A stretch of 64,000 nucleotides of DNA from Streptomyces echinatus (GTDB taxonomy: Bacteria > Actinomycetota > Actinomycetes > Streptomycetales > Streptomycetaceae): contig NZ_JACHJK010000019.1 in NCBI RefSeq assembly GCF_014203595.1, positions 6,344 to 70,343 on the forward strand. Reading direction: 5' to 3'. Shown in pieces: positions 24,701 through 34,185 of this stretch. Position numbers and translations under genes: made by a program. Each line of letters starts with the position of its first letter. The first letter of the stretch is position 1. The notes beneath the pieces were generated by a model, which worked only from the letters and a program-made list of their open reading frames with translations, had not been told where the DNA came from and did not search any database.

Positions 24701-26209
24701 ATGATGGGCAGACAACTCTATGACTACGTCGTGGTGGGGGCGGGTACAGCGGGCTGCGTGATTGCCTCGCGGCTCTCGCAACGCCCCGGCGTGCGAGTCC
24801 TGTTGTTGGAGGCGGGAGCCCGGGACGCGACCGAGGCGATGGCATCTCCCTGGGGATTCCTGGAGTTCGCCCCGTCATCCCTGTGGCTGAGCGCCTCGAC
24901 CGTACAGGCCGGTACCGGCCGGACCGCCGACGTGCTGCGGGGCAAGGCGCTCGGCGGATCCTCGAGCATCAACGGCCTCTACCACCTGCGCGGGCACCGC
25001 TCCGGTTACGACGAATGGCCCGGGCTCGGTGCTCCGGGCTGGGGCTTCGACGATCTGCTGCCCTACTTCCGCCGCAGCGAAAGCGCGCGCGGTCGTGACG
25101 CCTCCGTACGGGGCACGGACGGGCCGGTCCAGGTCGCCCCGGTCCCCGAACCTCACTCCCTGGCCGCGGCGGGCATCGAGGCCGCGGCGCAGGCGAGACT
25201 TCCACGCGCCGCTGACATCGGCAGCGGGCTGGAGACCGGCTTCGGGTGGAGCGACATGAACCTGCCCGGCGGCGCCCGCCAGAGCGCGGCCGACGCCTAC
25301 ATCCGTCCGTTCTTCGACCGGCCGAACCTGGACGTCGTCACGGACGCGACCGTGCTACGGCTGCGCACCCGCGCGGGCCGCTGCACCGGCGTCGAATACA
25401 CCAAGCGCGGCGAGCACCTGGCAGTGGAGAGCGCCGAGGTGGTCCTGACCGCGGGGGCCATAGGTTCTGCACACCTCCTGATGCTGTCCGGGATCGGCCC
25501 GGCACGACACCTGCACGAACACGGGGTCGATGTCGTCGCCGATGTACCGGGAGTGGGCTCCCATCTGCAGGACCATCCGCTGGCGGCCGTGGTGTACGAG
25601 GCCAGCCGGCCCGTACCGTTCGTTCCCGCCAACCCGCCGGCCGAGATGATGGGCCTCCTCTACAGCGATGCCTCCGCGGTGCGCCCGGACCTCCAGGTCT
25701 ACGTCGTCGCCGCACCGCTCCCTTCGGCAGGGGGCCAGGCGCCGGCCAACGGCTACTCCATCGCCTTCTCGGCGATGGCGCCGCACAGCAGCGGCACCGT
25801 GCGCCTGGCGGACGCCAACCCCGCCGGCGCTCCCGTGGTCGACCCCGGCTACCTGAGCGATGACCGCGACCTGGAGGTCATGCGCAAGGGTCTGGCCCTG
25901 GCACGCCGCATCGGGGAGGCCGACGCGTTCGCCGCCTGGCGCAAGCAGGAGTCGGTACCGGGCCCCGGCACGGGCGGCGATGACGTGGACGAGTTCCTCC
26001 GCAAGGCCACCGGACCGTACTTCCACTTCACCGGCACCTGCCGCATGGGAACCGACGCCGATGCCGTCGTCGACCCGGCCACCCTCCGCGTCCACGGAAT
26101 GGGCGGACTGCGCATCGCCGATGCCTCGGTGATGCCGTCCATCCCGTCGGCCAACACCAACGCGACCGTCTACGCCATCGCCGAACGGGCCGCCGAACTG
26201 CTCGACTGA
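24701..26209 (+). CDS. GMC-family FAD oxidoreductase
   Basis: 502 residues. The N-terminal FAD motif VVVGAGTAGCVIASRLS and the glutamate at the end of strand 2 (LLLEAG) are present, then the GMC signature LRGKALGGSSSINGL. The catalytic pair is His442 in YFHFTGTCRMG and an Asn around 485-487 in SANTNATVYA. Length matches choline dehydrogenase/alcohol oxidase relatives. It would oxidise an alcohol to a carbonyl using FAD. It is the first of three plus-strand genes (next starts 185 and 40 bp after the preceding stops) that look co-regulated. Substrate cannot be predicted. Confidence 0.92.
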   Translation: MMGRQLYDYVVVGAGTAGCVIASRLSQRPGVRVLLLEAGARDATEAMASPWGFLEFAPSSLWLSASTVQAGTGRTADVLRGKALGGSSSINGLYHLRGHRSGYDEWPGLGAPGWGFDDLLPYFRRSESARGRDASVRGTDGPVQVAPVPEPHSLAAAGIEAAAQARLPRAADIGSGLETGFGWSDMNLPGGARQSAADAYIRPFFDRPNLDVVTDATVLRLRTRAGRCTGVEYTKRGEHLAVESAEVVLTAGAIGSAHLLMLSGIGPARHLHEHGVDVVADVPGVGSHLQDHPLAAVVYEASRPVPFVPANPPAEMMGLLYSDASAVRPDLQVYVVAAPLPSAGGQAPANGYSIAFSAMAPHSSGTVRLADANPAGAPVVDPGYLSDDRDLEVMRKGLALARRIGEADAFAAWRKQESVPGPGTGGDDVDEFLRKATGPYFHFTGTCRMGTDADAVVDPATLRVHGMGGLRIADASVMPSIPSANTNATVYAIAERAAELLD

Positions 26210-26394
26210 GCCCCCTGCAGCTCGCCCACGGCGCCGCCTCCTCAACACGCGCTCACCCCCGGTCCTGGGGCGTGTGGCCCGACCTCGGCTCAGCAGCCCG
26301 TCGAGCGCGACGAGCAGACCCGCTTCCATCTGCCCTGCGCATCGCGTCGCCCCCTCGACCTGCCCCTCACCCCTCCTCAGACAGGAGTACCACC

Positions 26395-27213
26395 ATGTCC
26401 GCAACCCTTCCGAGCATGGACGTCGCCACCTCCGACGCCGAATTGCTGGCCCACACTGCCGTCGCCGTGCGCACGGCCGGTTCGGCGCTGCGCGAGCGCT
26501 TCGGCCAGGTGGTCCGCTATGGGACCCGCGAGGAGCTGATGAGCGCGCTCGCCGCCAACGACGACACGGCCCTCGACGTCCTGCGCCCCCGCCTCACACG
26601 GCTGCGCCCGGACGCCGGCTGGGTGGAGGAGGAGCTCGACGGCGGAGCACTGCCGCCCGGCGAGTGGTGGGTCGTGGACCCGGCCGAAGGCAACGTCAAC
26701 CACCTCCACGCCCTGCCCGAGTGGGCGGTCACCGTCACCCTCGTACGCGAGAACCGGCCCGTACTGACCGTGGTCCACCTGCCGTTGACGGGCGAGACCT
26801 GCACGGCGCTCGCGGGAGCCGGCGCCCACCTCGACGGACGCCCGCTGTGCGTCTCCGAGACCGCGGAGCTCGGCCTGAGCATCGTAGCCACCAGCCAGGC
26901 CCGGCCGGACGAGGACGCGAAGGTCGTACGCCTCATAGGGTCCTCCGTCACTGCGATGCTCTTCGACGCGCTCGTCGTGCGCACCTCCGTGCCCGCGACC
27001 CTGCACCTGGTGAACGTGGCCGCCGGCCGGCTCGACGTCTTCTGGCAGTTCGCCGGAGCCCGCGCGGACCTGCTGCCCGGGGCGCTGCTCGTCACCGAGG
27101 CGGGCGGCCGCATCTCCGATGCCGAGGGCCGCCCATGGACCCCGCAGAGCGAAAGCTTCCTGGCCGCCGCGCCCGGCGTTCACGCCGAGGCCGTCGCCAC
27201 CCTCTCCCGCTGA
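26395..27213 (+). CDS. Inositol-monophosphatase-like protein with altered metal site
   Basis: 272 residues from the ATG at 26395, preceded by CAGGAG (6-7 nt); upstream in-frame sequence has no site. The fold of the IMPase/FIG family is recognisable: EEELDGG (metal-binding Glu), WVVDPAEGNVNHLHALP in place of the usual WxxDPxDGTxN, and LLPGALLVTEAGG near the C-terminus. The second Asp of the metal motif is replaced by Glu and the Thr by Asn, so classical phosphatase activity is uncertain. The gene lies between GMC and NADP-binding oxidoreductase genes, which suggests a role in the same unknown pathway. Confidence 0.75.
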   Translation: MSATLPSMDVATSDAELLAHTAVAVRTAGSALRERFGQVVRYGTREELMSALAANDDTALDVLRPRLTRLRPDAGWVEEELDGGALPPGEWWVVDPAEGNVNHLHALPEWAVTVTLVRENRPVLTVVHLPLTGETCTALAGAGAHLDGRPLCVSETAELGLSIVATSQARPDEDAKVVRLIGSSVTAMLFDALVVRTSVPATLHLVNVAAGRLDVFWQFAGARADLLPGALLVTEAGGRISDAEGRPWTPQSESFLAAAPGVHAEAVATLSR

Positions 27214-27253
27214 CCCGCACCACACAGTCCACGCACGGAAAGACCGGATCACC

Positions 27254-27850
27254 ATGACCACGATCGCAGTACTCGGAAACGGCCGCGTCGGCGGCAACCT
27301 GGCCGCAGCCCTCACCCGGGCAGGGCACGAGGTGACGGTGGCCGGCCGAGAGCCGGGCGCCGCCGCAGACGCCGCCCGCACAGCCCGGGTCGTCATCAAT
27401 GCCACGCCGGGCGCCGGCTCCCTGGAACGCCTCGCCGCCCTGCGCGACGAACTGCACGGCAAGATCCTCGTGGACGTCTCCAACGCCACCACAGACGGAC
27501 CGGACGGCCTGCCCGCCGACCTGATCCACCCCGGCTCAAGCCTCGCCGAGCAACTCCAGGAAGCCCTCCCCGAAACGCACGTCGTCAAGACCCTCAACAC
27601 CATGCTCTTCCCGGTGATGACCGCGCCGGCCACGCTCACTCAGCCGCCCACCGTGTTCCTCTCCGGCGAGGCCCCGCCGGCCAAGGAGACCGTCCGCGAA
27701 CTGCTCACCGACCTCGGCTGGAGGAAGGAGTGGATCACCGACCTCGGCGGGATCCGGACCGCCCGCGCCGCTGAGGCCGCGATCCTGTTCGTACCGCACG
27801 TCATCCGCACCAGCGGATTCACCCCCTTCGCGATCTCGATCGCCCGCTGA
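27254..27850 (+). CDS. NADP-binding oxidoreductase (F420-dependent reductase-like)
   Basis: 198 residues from the ATG at 27254 (MTTIAVLGNGRVGGNLAAAL); upstream in-frame sequence belongs to the previous gene. The N-terminal Rossmann motif GNGRVGGNL with a following TVAGRE loop, the switch region ARVVINATPGAG, and HVVKTLNTMLFP are typical of the F420:NADP oxidoreductase/P5CR-like N-terminal domain family (COG2085 type). It starts 40 bp after the IMPase-like stop and probably shares its transcript. It would transfer hydride from or to NADP; the partner substrate is unknown. Confidence 0.85.
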   Translation: MTTIAVLGNGRVGGNLAAALTRAGHEVTVAGREPGAAADAARTARVVINATPGAGSLERLAALRDELHGKILVDVSNATTDGPDGLPADLIHPGSSLAEQLQEALPETHVVKTLNTMLFPVMTAPATLTQPPTVFLSGEAPPAKETVRELLTDLGWRKEWITDLGGIRTARAAEAAILFVPHVIRTSGFTPFAISIAR

Positions 27851-27970
27851 CCGCCTGGCCGTGCCGACCGCACGGAACGGCAGCCGGCGCGGTGTCGACC
27901 GGTTCCCGTAGGGGTGCTCGACCGATCACGGCGACTTCGGCACCGTCAGGAGCGAGCGCGAAAGCGACCC

Positions 27971-28018
27971 GCGGCCCCTGCTGCGCAGGCCAGGAGAAGC
28001 CTGAACAACAGGGGCCGC
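27971..28018 (+). terminator. Possible terminator after the three-gene run
   Basis: A 10-bp inverted repeat (27971-27980 with 28009-28018, arm GCGGCCCCTG) has a 28-nt loop, about 120 nt after the last stop. The rest of the 27851-28176 gap shows no gene. Confidence 0.5.
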
Positions 28019-28176
28019 CTCGCCCGTTGCCGAAGCTGATCTGTCCGGCACGGAATCCTCAGCTCCGCCCCTCGACCGCCTGCCCCTGTGCCGTCCGTAG
28101 GAAGATGGGCCCAGTGCCCACATGAGCCATGCCGGCGTCCTACGGAACACGATCACCACAGGTTGGCGTTGAAGCA

Positions 28177-29192
28177 ATGAATACGAGGGACCGCAGAGGG
28201 ATACGTCGCACCGGAGCGGGAGCCGACGGCGCCCGCGGGGTCTTCACCGTGGACTCGACCGCGCCGGGTGCCGCACCGCGGGGACTCGACGCCTTCCGGC
28301 GCGGCTGGCAGACGCAGATCGGCGACGACGTCTTCCAACTACCGGCCTTCAGCGCGGAGACGATCGGCGACTTCCGCGTCAAGGGCAACGTGACCAAGGT
28401 GCACGGCGCGGCGATCGCCGACCTTCACGCCGCCTCGGCCACCCGGACTGCCGACGTTCCGGGCGGCGATCAGGATCTGGTGGCCATGTACATCGTGCGG
28501 CGCGGCGCATGGACTCTGGGCGGAGCGCCCGGACACGGCGACCGGGCGGTGTCGGCCGGGCAGTTCCTCGTCCGCCACCTCGGGCGTCTGACGGCCTTCG
28601 AGACATCGGCGGACCTCACGGCGAAATTCCTCGTCCTCCCACCCGGCGAGCTCAAGCCCCTGCTCGGGAACCGGGCCGTCACCGGGCCGGCGGAATCGGC
28701 CGAAGTGCGCTTGCTGACGGCCCTCACCGACATGATCCACACAACCGTGGCCGACCTCGGCCCGGCCGGTGTGGCAGCCGCTCAGGGCACCCTGATCGAG
28801 TTGGCCAAGGCGGTGGCGAAGGGCCGATTCGACGATGTGGAACCCCGGCTGGCCCCCGCCCTCACCCAGGCCGCCAAGGACCTCGCGGACCGCCGCCTCA
28901 CTGATCCGGAACTCTCTCCGGCGATGCTCGCACGTGAACTCAACGTCTCCGTCCGTACCCTTCACCGGGCATTCGCCGCGGTGGGCGAGCCGGTGGGCAC
29001 CTACATCCGCCGCCGGCGCCTGCACGAGGCCCGCCTCGCCCTTGCCGCCCCGTCACGACTGAGCGTCTCTTCACGCGTGCCTTCAAGAAGCACTTCGGCC
29101 AGACTCCCACCGAGTACGCCCGTGCTACCGAAGCAGCCTCGCTCTCGCCGCACCAGCCCCCGCCGAGCCACGCGCCGGCCGAAAGCGCCTGA
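28177..29192 (+). pseudogene. AraC-family regulator with deletion in the DNA-binding domain
   Basis: The ATG at 28177 (MNTRDRRGIRR) starts an AraC-type regulator with an N-terminal AraC_binding_2-like domain (DDVFQLPAFSAETIGDF) and a C-terminal HTH (LTDPELSPAMLARELNVSV, RTLHRAFAAVGEPVGTYI). After RLALAAPSRLSVS the expected second helix-turn-helix segment is missing, and the frame must change to read FTRAFKKHFGQTPTEYARA, ending at 29192. A deletion of a few dozen bases with a frame change explains this. The undamaged frame instead runs on into IS481 DNA. The product should not bind DNA normally. Confidence 0.65.
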
Positions 29193-29229
29193 CCTAGCTG
29201 GGCTGTCCCGGGACGTTGGTGACACGCGT

Positions 29230-29690
29230 GCTGGGTGCTTGAACAGGTGAGGGCCTTCCGGGTTCGGTGTGCACTGCGACATCTACGACCGACCGCAGGA
29301 GGCCCTCGTGTCCCACCGTCATGGGCGGTGGACGCGGCGATGTTGCAGCGGGCCGCCAGGCGCACCGGTCCGATCCGGTGTTCCGCGGCGCAGATGGACG
29401 ACGTGCGCCTCGATCGCGGGCGCTGTGCGGCGTGGCTGGTGGTGCGGGCGGCTGGAACGGTCGCGCATGCCCTCGGCGCCCGACAGCCGGTAGCGGCCGG
29501 CCCACCGGGCCGCGGTGGGTGTGGCTGACCTGGAAGCGTTCCGCGGCCCGCCGCGACGGTCGACCGTCGTCCACGACACACCGGGCCAGACGCAGCCTGC
29601 CGGTCGGGCCAGCGGGGCGGCCGCCTGCGACCGGGCCACCGGCGAAACCAGTCCGCCGCTACGAACGCTCCCGGCCCGGCGAACCGGCCT
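29230..29690 (-). mobile_element. IS481-family transposase remnant (N-terminal part)
   Basis: The minus strand carries, over two frames, RLRLARCVVDDGRPSRRAAER, TAARWAGRYRLSGAEGMRDR and SSRPHHQPRRTAPAIEA. This is the HTH and linker of IS481-type transposases (the LxDRSSRPH motif is characteristic). The DDE catalytic domain is absent. The insertion truncates the amidase gene that follows. Confidence 0.65.
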
Positions 29691-29704
29691 AGACCGATCT
29701 GACG

Positions 29705-30517
29705 CCCGTGGCGGTTGGGTTCAGCAACGAGGAGGGCGCGTTGTTCCAGCAGCCCTTCTGGGGGTCACTGTCGCTGACCGGCCGGATCGACGACTTGCCG
29801 CGGGACCCGCGGGACTTGAACGGCCTGTCGCTGCGTGAGCCTCTGCGGCTGGCAGGGGGAGATCTGGACGCCCTGGAGACCGCAGCCTGGCCGCCGGGAT
29901 CGATCGCGGCCTACCTGAGCTGCACATCGAGCAGGGGCCCGTGCTGGAGCGGACCGGCTTTCCCATCGGGGTGGTCGACTCGATCGTGGGTCGTACCGTC
30001 ATCGACGTCGACATCACCGGCCAGGCCGGCCATGCCGGTACCACTCCGATGCCGGGACGCCGGGATGCCCTCGTCGCCGCCGGTCACATCGTTAAGGCAG
30101 CGGAACGCCAAAAGCCGCGACCGTCGGCCGGTTGTCCCTGAAGCCAGGGTTGACGAACGTCATCCCCGGCGCCGTGTCGTTGACCGCCGAGCTGAGGGAC
30201 GGAAGTCGGTGGCGACTCGTCACGGCGGAGCGGGAATTCCGGGGCGAGGTCGCCCTGATGGGGAAGCAGACGGCTACGAGGTGAAGGCGAAAGCCTCTCT
30301 GCGCATCGACCCCGAGGTCGCCGATCCGCGCATTCGTGACATCGTCGCGACGGCGGCCTCCCGGCTCGGACTCACGCACACCACCACGCCCAGCGGAGCC
30401 GGGCACGACGCGGAAGTGATGGCGAGTGCGGCACCGTTCGGCATGATCTTCGTGCCCAGCCAGGAGGGACTGAGCCACGTTCCGGGCTTCCGCTCCATCT
30501 GCATCAGCGGCTACTGA
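29705..30517 (+). pseudogene. Broken M20-family amidase/hydantoinase-carbamoylase gene
   Basis: Four consecutive stretches in three frames together make an M20 carbamoylase-type protein: VGFSNEEGA (metal-site Glu-Glu), then LHIEQGPVLERTGFPIGVV and GRTVIDVDITGQAGHAGTTPM (dimerisation-domain His), then KPGLTNVIPGAVSLTAELRD, then PSGAGHDAEVMASAAPFGMIF. The N-terminal third is lost at the IS481 junction and at least three frameshifts follow. The order of motifs leaves little doubt about the original family. Confidence 0.75.
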
Positions 30518-30653
30518 CTCCTTCGGGCCGCCGCAGGGCATGTCGGACAAGCGGTTCAGTGCTTGCACCGCCGACTCTGGTGCCGCCTACGACCCGCAGA
30601 CCGGCTACAGAGGAGTGCAGGCCCGGGTGTGCTGGGGCGTCGCTGCTCGTGCG

Positions 30654-31211
30654 TCAACGCTGGCAGCTTCCGAAGGTGACTACGTACGTACCGGCTCCGC
30701 TCGCGCCAGCTCCGGCCGGGTCGGCCGCTCCGGCCTGTACCCCGCGCCCGATCTCACGCAGTCCGGGATCGAGGATGTTCGCCCGATGGGGCGGTGAGTT
30801 CATCCACCAGTTGGCGGCGGCGTTCGGCGTACCCGAACCGCCCCAGCCGGTGTAGGCGATCTCGGCGACCCGCCAAGACACGGGGTTTGGGCAGTAGCCG
30901 GCCCCCAGGATACGGCTCTGCGGCGTCGAGCCGGTCTGCGGGTTGACGTGCGGGTTTCTGCCCGGCCCCCACCACCTCTGCTGCACGGCCGCGAAGGCGT
31001 GCTGCTGAGCCGCTGTGGTCAGGTTCTGATTGAGAGTCAGGGCTGGAAGACCGCGTTGTGTGCGCTGGGCATTGATGAGGCACACGACATCGGAGGTCGC
31101 GCACGCCTGAGCCCAGGCCGGCGACGCGGTGAACGGCACGAGTGTCGTCGACAGGGCTCCGGCCACCACGACGCCCACTGCGGTTCCGGTAAGGGAGACC
31201 CGGTTCCTCAT
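30654..31211 (-). CDS. Secreted CAP-domain (SCP-like) protein
   Basis: 185 residues. The signal peptide (MRNRVSLTGTAVGVVVAGAL, cleavage near PAWAQA) is followed by a CAP domain of about 140 residues: VVCLINAQRTQRGLPALTL, the helix TAAQQHAFAAVQQ, and the family motif NWWMNSPPHRANILDPGLREIGRGV split over the last helix and strand. CAP proteins are extracellular; bacterial members bind cell-wall or lipid ligands or act as proteases in a few cases. The gene stands alone on the minus strand. The family call is secure, the role unknown. Confidence 0.9.
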   Translation of the reverse strand: MRNRVSLTGTAVGVVVAGALSTTLVPFTASPAWAQACATSDVVCLINAQRTQRGLPALTLNQNLTTAAQQHAFAAVQQRWWGPGRNPHVNPQTGSTPQSRILGAGYCPNPVSWRVAEIAYTGWGGSGTPNAAANWWMNSPPHRANILDPGLREIGRGVQAGAADPAGAGASGAGTYVVTFGSCQR

Positions 31212-31229
31212 GGAAGTTCCACCTCCGCG

Positions 31230-31800
31230 ATCACGAAACAGTAGGTGTCGGTCGGTGTGAGGAGCTCCCCAATTCTTGGATCCACCTCTCAGACTGCCAC
31301 CCGGCTCCCCTGATCGCTATCCAGTGCGAGAGGGCGACCCAGCCCACTCCGGCCGCTACCCCTCCCGCCAGCGCAAAGCCCGGTACTCCCCCTCCGGCGC
31401 CGGACCCCGGTACTCCCCCACTCCAGCGCAAAGCGGTGAGAAGTTTCGCGGCTCGCTGTCGTGCAGACAGCGCCGCTCAGCGCGCCACCTGCGTCGCGCC
31501 GGACTGGGGAATTCGACTTCGGTCGGCACACCGTCCCGGGCCAGGCGGGGCAGACCTGTGGCGACCAGGGACCCGAGGAACGCCACCGCAAGAGCTTGGC
31601 GAGCAGTGCGGGGCCGGCAGGACCCGGATCACCGTACCCAGGAGGTCGTCACCCGGCTGCCACAACCTGGTCGGCTGTGACCTGCGAAGGGTTGAGGAGC
31701 AGCGACGTGAGGTCGTCCCGTACGAAGTCCGCCGACCGACTCCTCGGCCCCACCCCAGTCTTCGAACAAACGAACCCCTGCCCGCCGCCATGGGCAGTGG
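31230..31800 (-). pseudogene. Probable decayed membrane-protein gene
   Basis: Minus-strand segments with coding bias lie in different frames: SADFVRDDLTSLLLNPSQV (about 31680-31740), AFLGSLVATGLPRLARDGVP (about 31520-31590), and GGVAAGVGWVALSHWIAIRG near the end at 31230. The last two look like membrane or signal-anchor segments. Stops and frame changes between them suggest a broken gene. Family not recognised. Confidence 0.3.
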
Positions 31801-31803
31801 AGC

Positions 31804-32223
31804 CTAGGAGGAAGTCCTGTCCCCGGCCGCCAGGTGGGCAGCCACGTCATGGTTGGCGATGCGTCCCGCCAACACCCGCGGGCTCACGCCATGGCCGTTG
31901 TCCCGGTCAGGGTCGGCGGCGGCCTCCAGCAGCAGCCGGATCGTCGCACCCTCTCCCTGCGAACAGAACACCGCCCTCCACAACGGCGTATTGCCATGGC
32001 GGTCCACGGCATCAACCGCCGCACCCGCGGCCAGGAGTACCTCGACGACCGGTGGGGCCTGAGCCTGAGCCGCGAAATGCAGCGGCGTCCAGCCCGCATC
32101 ATCGGCCACCCCCGCGGCGGCACCTCCGGCCAAGAGCACCCTCAGACCATCCGCGTCCCCATCGGCAGCCACATAGTGCACCGCCGTCCGCCCCAACCGA
32201 TCCCGATCCGTCACGCCGACCAT
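31804..32223 (-). CDS. Ankyrin-repeat protein
   Basis: 139 residues from the ATG at 32223 (MVGVTDRDRLGRTAVHYVAA); the frame is open further upstream, but bias and motif start here. It consists of about four ankyrin repeats: GRTAVHYVAADGDADGLRVLL, GWTPLHFAAQAQAPPVVEVLL, GNTPLWRAVFCSQGEGATIRLL and a last half repeat (GVSPRVLAGRIANHDVAAHL). It is cytoplasmic with no other domain. Short bacterial ankyrin proteins usually mediate protein binding, often as partners or immunity factors for a neighbouring gene, but the partner here is not evident. Confidence 0.85.
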   Translation of the reverse strand: MVGVTDRDRLGRTAVHYVAADGDADGLRVLLAGGAAAGVADDAGWTPLHFAAQAQAPPVVEVLLAAGAAVDAVDRHGNTPLWRAVFCSQGEGATIRLLLEAAADPDRDNGHGVSPRVLAGRIANHDVAAHLAAGDRTSS

Positions 32224-32370
32224 CCTCACCCGGCTCGACCGAACAGACAGGGGGCACCGCCCGAAATCCCGACGAAGCCGGTGACTGCCTGGGAAGCGCG
32301 CAAGACCAGTCGGATGTGGGCCTCCGATCGCAGGTGATGACCGGTCGCCCGCGCCTTCGGGGGGAATCTC

Positions 32371-32889
32371 GTGGCACAGCTTGTCCGCGAGCAGCACGTA
32401 GACGTGTGCGTGAGTGACTACCCGTTCGGGCTGCAGGAATCCGACGACGCCCTCCTCGATCTGCTGTTCCCGGGCGACTTCGACGTCGGCACGTTCCTGA
32501 GCACGCACCCGGGACGCCTGGACATCACCAGCGCTGGGCACACCCACACCGCTTCCGTCACGGTCGAAGTCTGGGACGGGCCTGCGCCGGCGCAGGACCC
32601 GGCCGACTGGGAGGAGCAGGCGGAAGCGGACTTCGAGTCGGTCAGCGGCCAGGTCGCGATCTGGTCGATGAACGTGGGCCGGCTCGATGACCTGATCACG
32701 CTGGCGGACCAGGGCGGATCGTGGCGCGTGCGCATCAGTTCCTCGGGCCGGGCTGCGGTCCGGGCTTTGGCCGAGAGCGAGCAGAGCATCGAGGCAGTAG
32801 AGCGCTATCTCGTGCAGCTCTGGCCTGCACAGCTTTTCGCGGTCCACCGGTGGACCCGCCCGCCCTCTGGCCGCCGCCCGGGGCCTTAA
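32371..32889 (+). CDS. Hypothetical protein with IS-derived C-terminus
   Basis: 172 residues from the GTG at 32371, preceded by GGGGGAA. The sequence is acidic and looks like a compact soluble domain (VSDYPFGLQESDDALLDLLFP, HTASVTVEVWDGPAPAQDP, QVAIWSMNVGRLDDLITLAD). The family is not recognised, though the composition resembles small immunity-like proteins. From about 32835 its codons coincide with an IS5 fragment on the other strand, so the last 18 or so residues (after YLVQLWPAQLF) are probably supplied by mobile DNA and the native C-terminus is lost. Confidence 0.55.
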   Translation: MAQLVREQHVDVCVSDYPFGLQESDDALLDLLFPGDFDVGTFLSTHPGRLDITSAGHTHTASVTVEVWDGPAPAQDPADWEEQAEADFESVSGQVAIWSMNVGRLDDLITLADQGGSWRVRISSSGRAAVRALAESEQSIEAVERYLVQLWPAQLFAVHRWTRPPSGRRPGP

Positions 32890-33005
32890 TGATGCAACCA
32901 TCCACGGATCTCTCGGACAGTTCCAGGCCGATCAACCGGTCGTACGCTTCCAGCACGAGAACGTGCACCACTTCGGATGTGCAGGGCGATCGCGGTGGAC
33001 AGCGG
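32835..33005 (-). mobile_element. IS5-family transposase fragment
   Basis: The minus strand reads VLVLEAYDRLIGLELSERSVDG then CIIKAPGGGQRAGGSTGG, a degraded form of the first catalytic segment of IS5 DDE transposases (usually xVDGCITKAPCGGExxGxSPVDRGKxG). It abuts the old yellow enzyme gene. Confidence 0.6.
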
Positions 33006-33006
33006 A

Positions 33007-34167
33007 TCACGCGCCCGCTGCGGTGAGGCCGGCGCGGTCTGCCGCATCCGAGTCACTCAGCGTCGGATAGTCGGTGTAGCCCTCGGCTCCGCCCGTGTAC
33101 ATCAAGCCGTAGTCGCGCACCTGGTTGACGGGGGCACCGGTGCGCAGCCGGTGCACCAGGTCCGGGTTGGCCAGGAATGGCCGGCCCAGCGCGATCAGGT
33201 CGGCGCCCGCGGCGAGCAGCCGCCGGGCGGCGGCCTTTCCGCCGTCCTCGGGCAGCGGGCCGCCCCAGCCCAGCACGGGGTTGGCGATGAGCGTGCCGGG
33301 CCAGGCCGCGCGCAGTTCGCGGAACAGCGCCTGGTCGGGGTCGGCGAACACGACGTGCAGGTAGGCCGGGCCGATCTCGGCGAGAGCGGCGACCAGCTCC
33401 GGGTAGATGGCCTCGGTGTCGCCTTCGGCCATGGCGTTCGCGGTGACACCGGGGGCGATGCGGACGCCGACCCGCTCGGCACCGATCGCGTCGACTACGG
33501 CGCGGACGACCTCGACGGTGAACCGGATGCGGTTGGCGACCGGTCCGCCGTAGGCGTCGGTGCGCCGGTTGGTGTCCTGGCCGAGGAACTGGTGAAGCAG
33601 GTAGCCGTTCGCGGAGTGCACCTCGACTCCGGCGAAGCCCGCGGCTATCGCGTTCCGTGCGGCGTTCGCGAAGTCCTCTACGGTGGCCCGGATTTCGTCG
33701 ACCGTCATCTCGCGCGGCACCACCGACGGACGCGAACCGGAGGGGGTGTGCATCGGGTCGGGGTACGGCACCGGGGAGGGCGCGACGGGCTGGAGTCCGC
33801 TGGTCTCCGGGTGGCCGATCCGGCCGCCGTGCTGGAGTTGCAGGAACATCCGGCCGCCCGCGGCGTGCACGGATTCGGTGACCGCCCGCCAGCCCTTGAC
33901 GTGCGCATCCCGGTAGATGGCCGGGATGTTCGGGTACGTCGCGCCGACTTCGCTCGGGGTCGTGGCCTCGGCGATGATCAGCCCGGCGCCGGCCCGCTGT
34001 GCGTAGTACTCGCCCATGATCGGCAGTGGAGTGCCGTCGGCGGCGGCCCGGTTGCGGGTCATCGGGGCCATCACGAGGCGGTTCGGCAGGTCGAGCGGGC
34101 CGAGCCGGGCGGGCTCGAACAGGTCACGGGCGGCGGAGGTGGCGGCGGGGATGGGGTTCGCGGTCAT
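33007..34167 (-). CDS. Old yellow enzyme-family alkene reductase (FMN)
   Basis: 386 residues from the ATG at 34167. The TIM-barrel flavoprotein has LFEPARLGPLDLPNRLVMAPM at the N-terminus, the substrate-binding pair His-Ser in GVEVHSANGYLLHQFL, and the FMN-phosphate segment ALGRPFLANPDLVHRL. An Arg in TNRRTDAYGG is conserved. This is the NemA/XenB-type alkene reductase pattern: NADPH-dependent reduction of activated C=C bonds in enones, nitroesters and similar compounds. It follows the SDR-like gene on the same strand with 121 bp of simple repeats between them, and is a candidate target of the divergent BTAD regulator. Confidence 0.93.
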   Translation of the reverse strand: MTANPIPAATSAARDLFEPARLGPLDLPNRLVMAPMTRNRAAADGTPLPIMGEYYAQRAGAGLIIAEATTPSEVGATYPNIPAIYRDAHVKGWRAVTESVHAAGGRMFLQLQHGGRIGHPETSGLQPVAPSPVPYPDPMHTPSGSRPSVVPREMTVDEIRATVEDFANAARNAIAAGFAGVEVHSANGYLLHQFLGQDTNRRTDAYGGPVANRIRFTVEVVRAVVDAIGAERVGVRIAPGVTANAMAEGDTEAIYPELVAALAEIGPAYLHVVFADPDQALFRELRAAWPGTLIANPVLGWGGPLPEDGGKAAARRLLAAGADLIALGRPFLANPDLVHRLRTGAPVNQVRDYGLMYTGGAEGYTDYPTLSDSDAADRAGLTAAGA

Positions 34168-34185
34168 GGCAGGGGTCCTTTCAGG

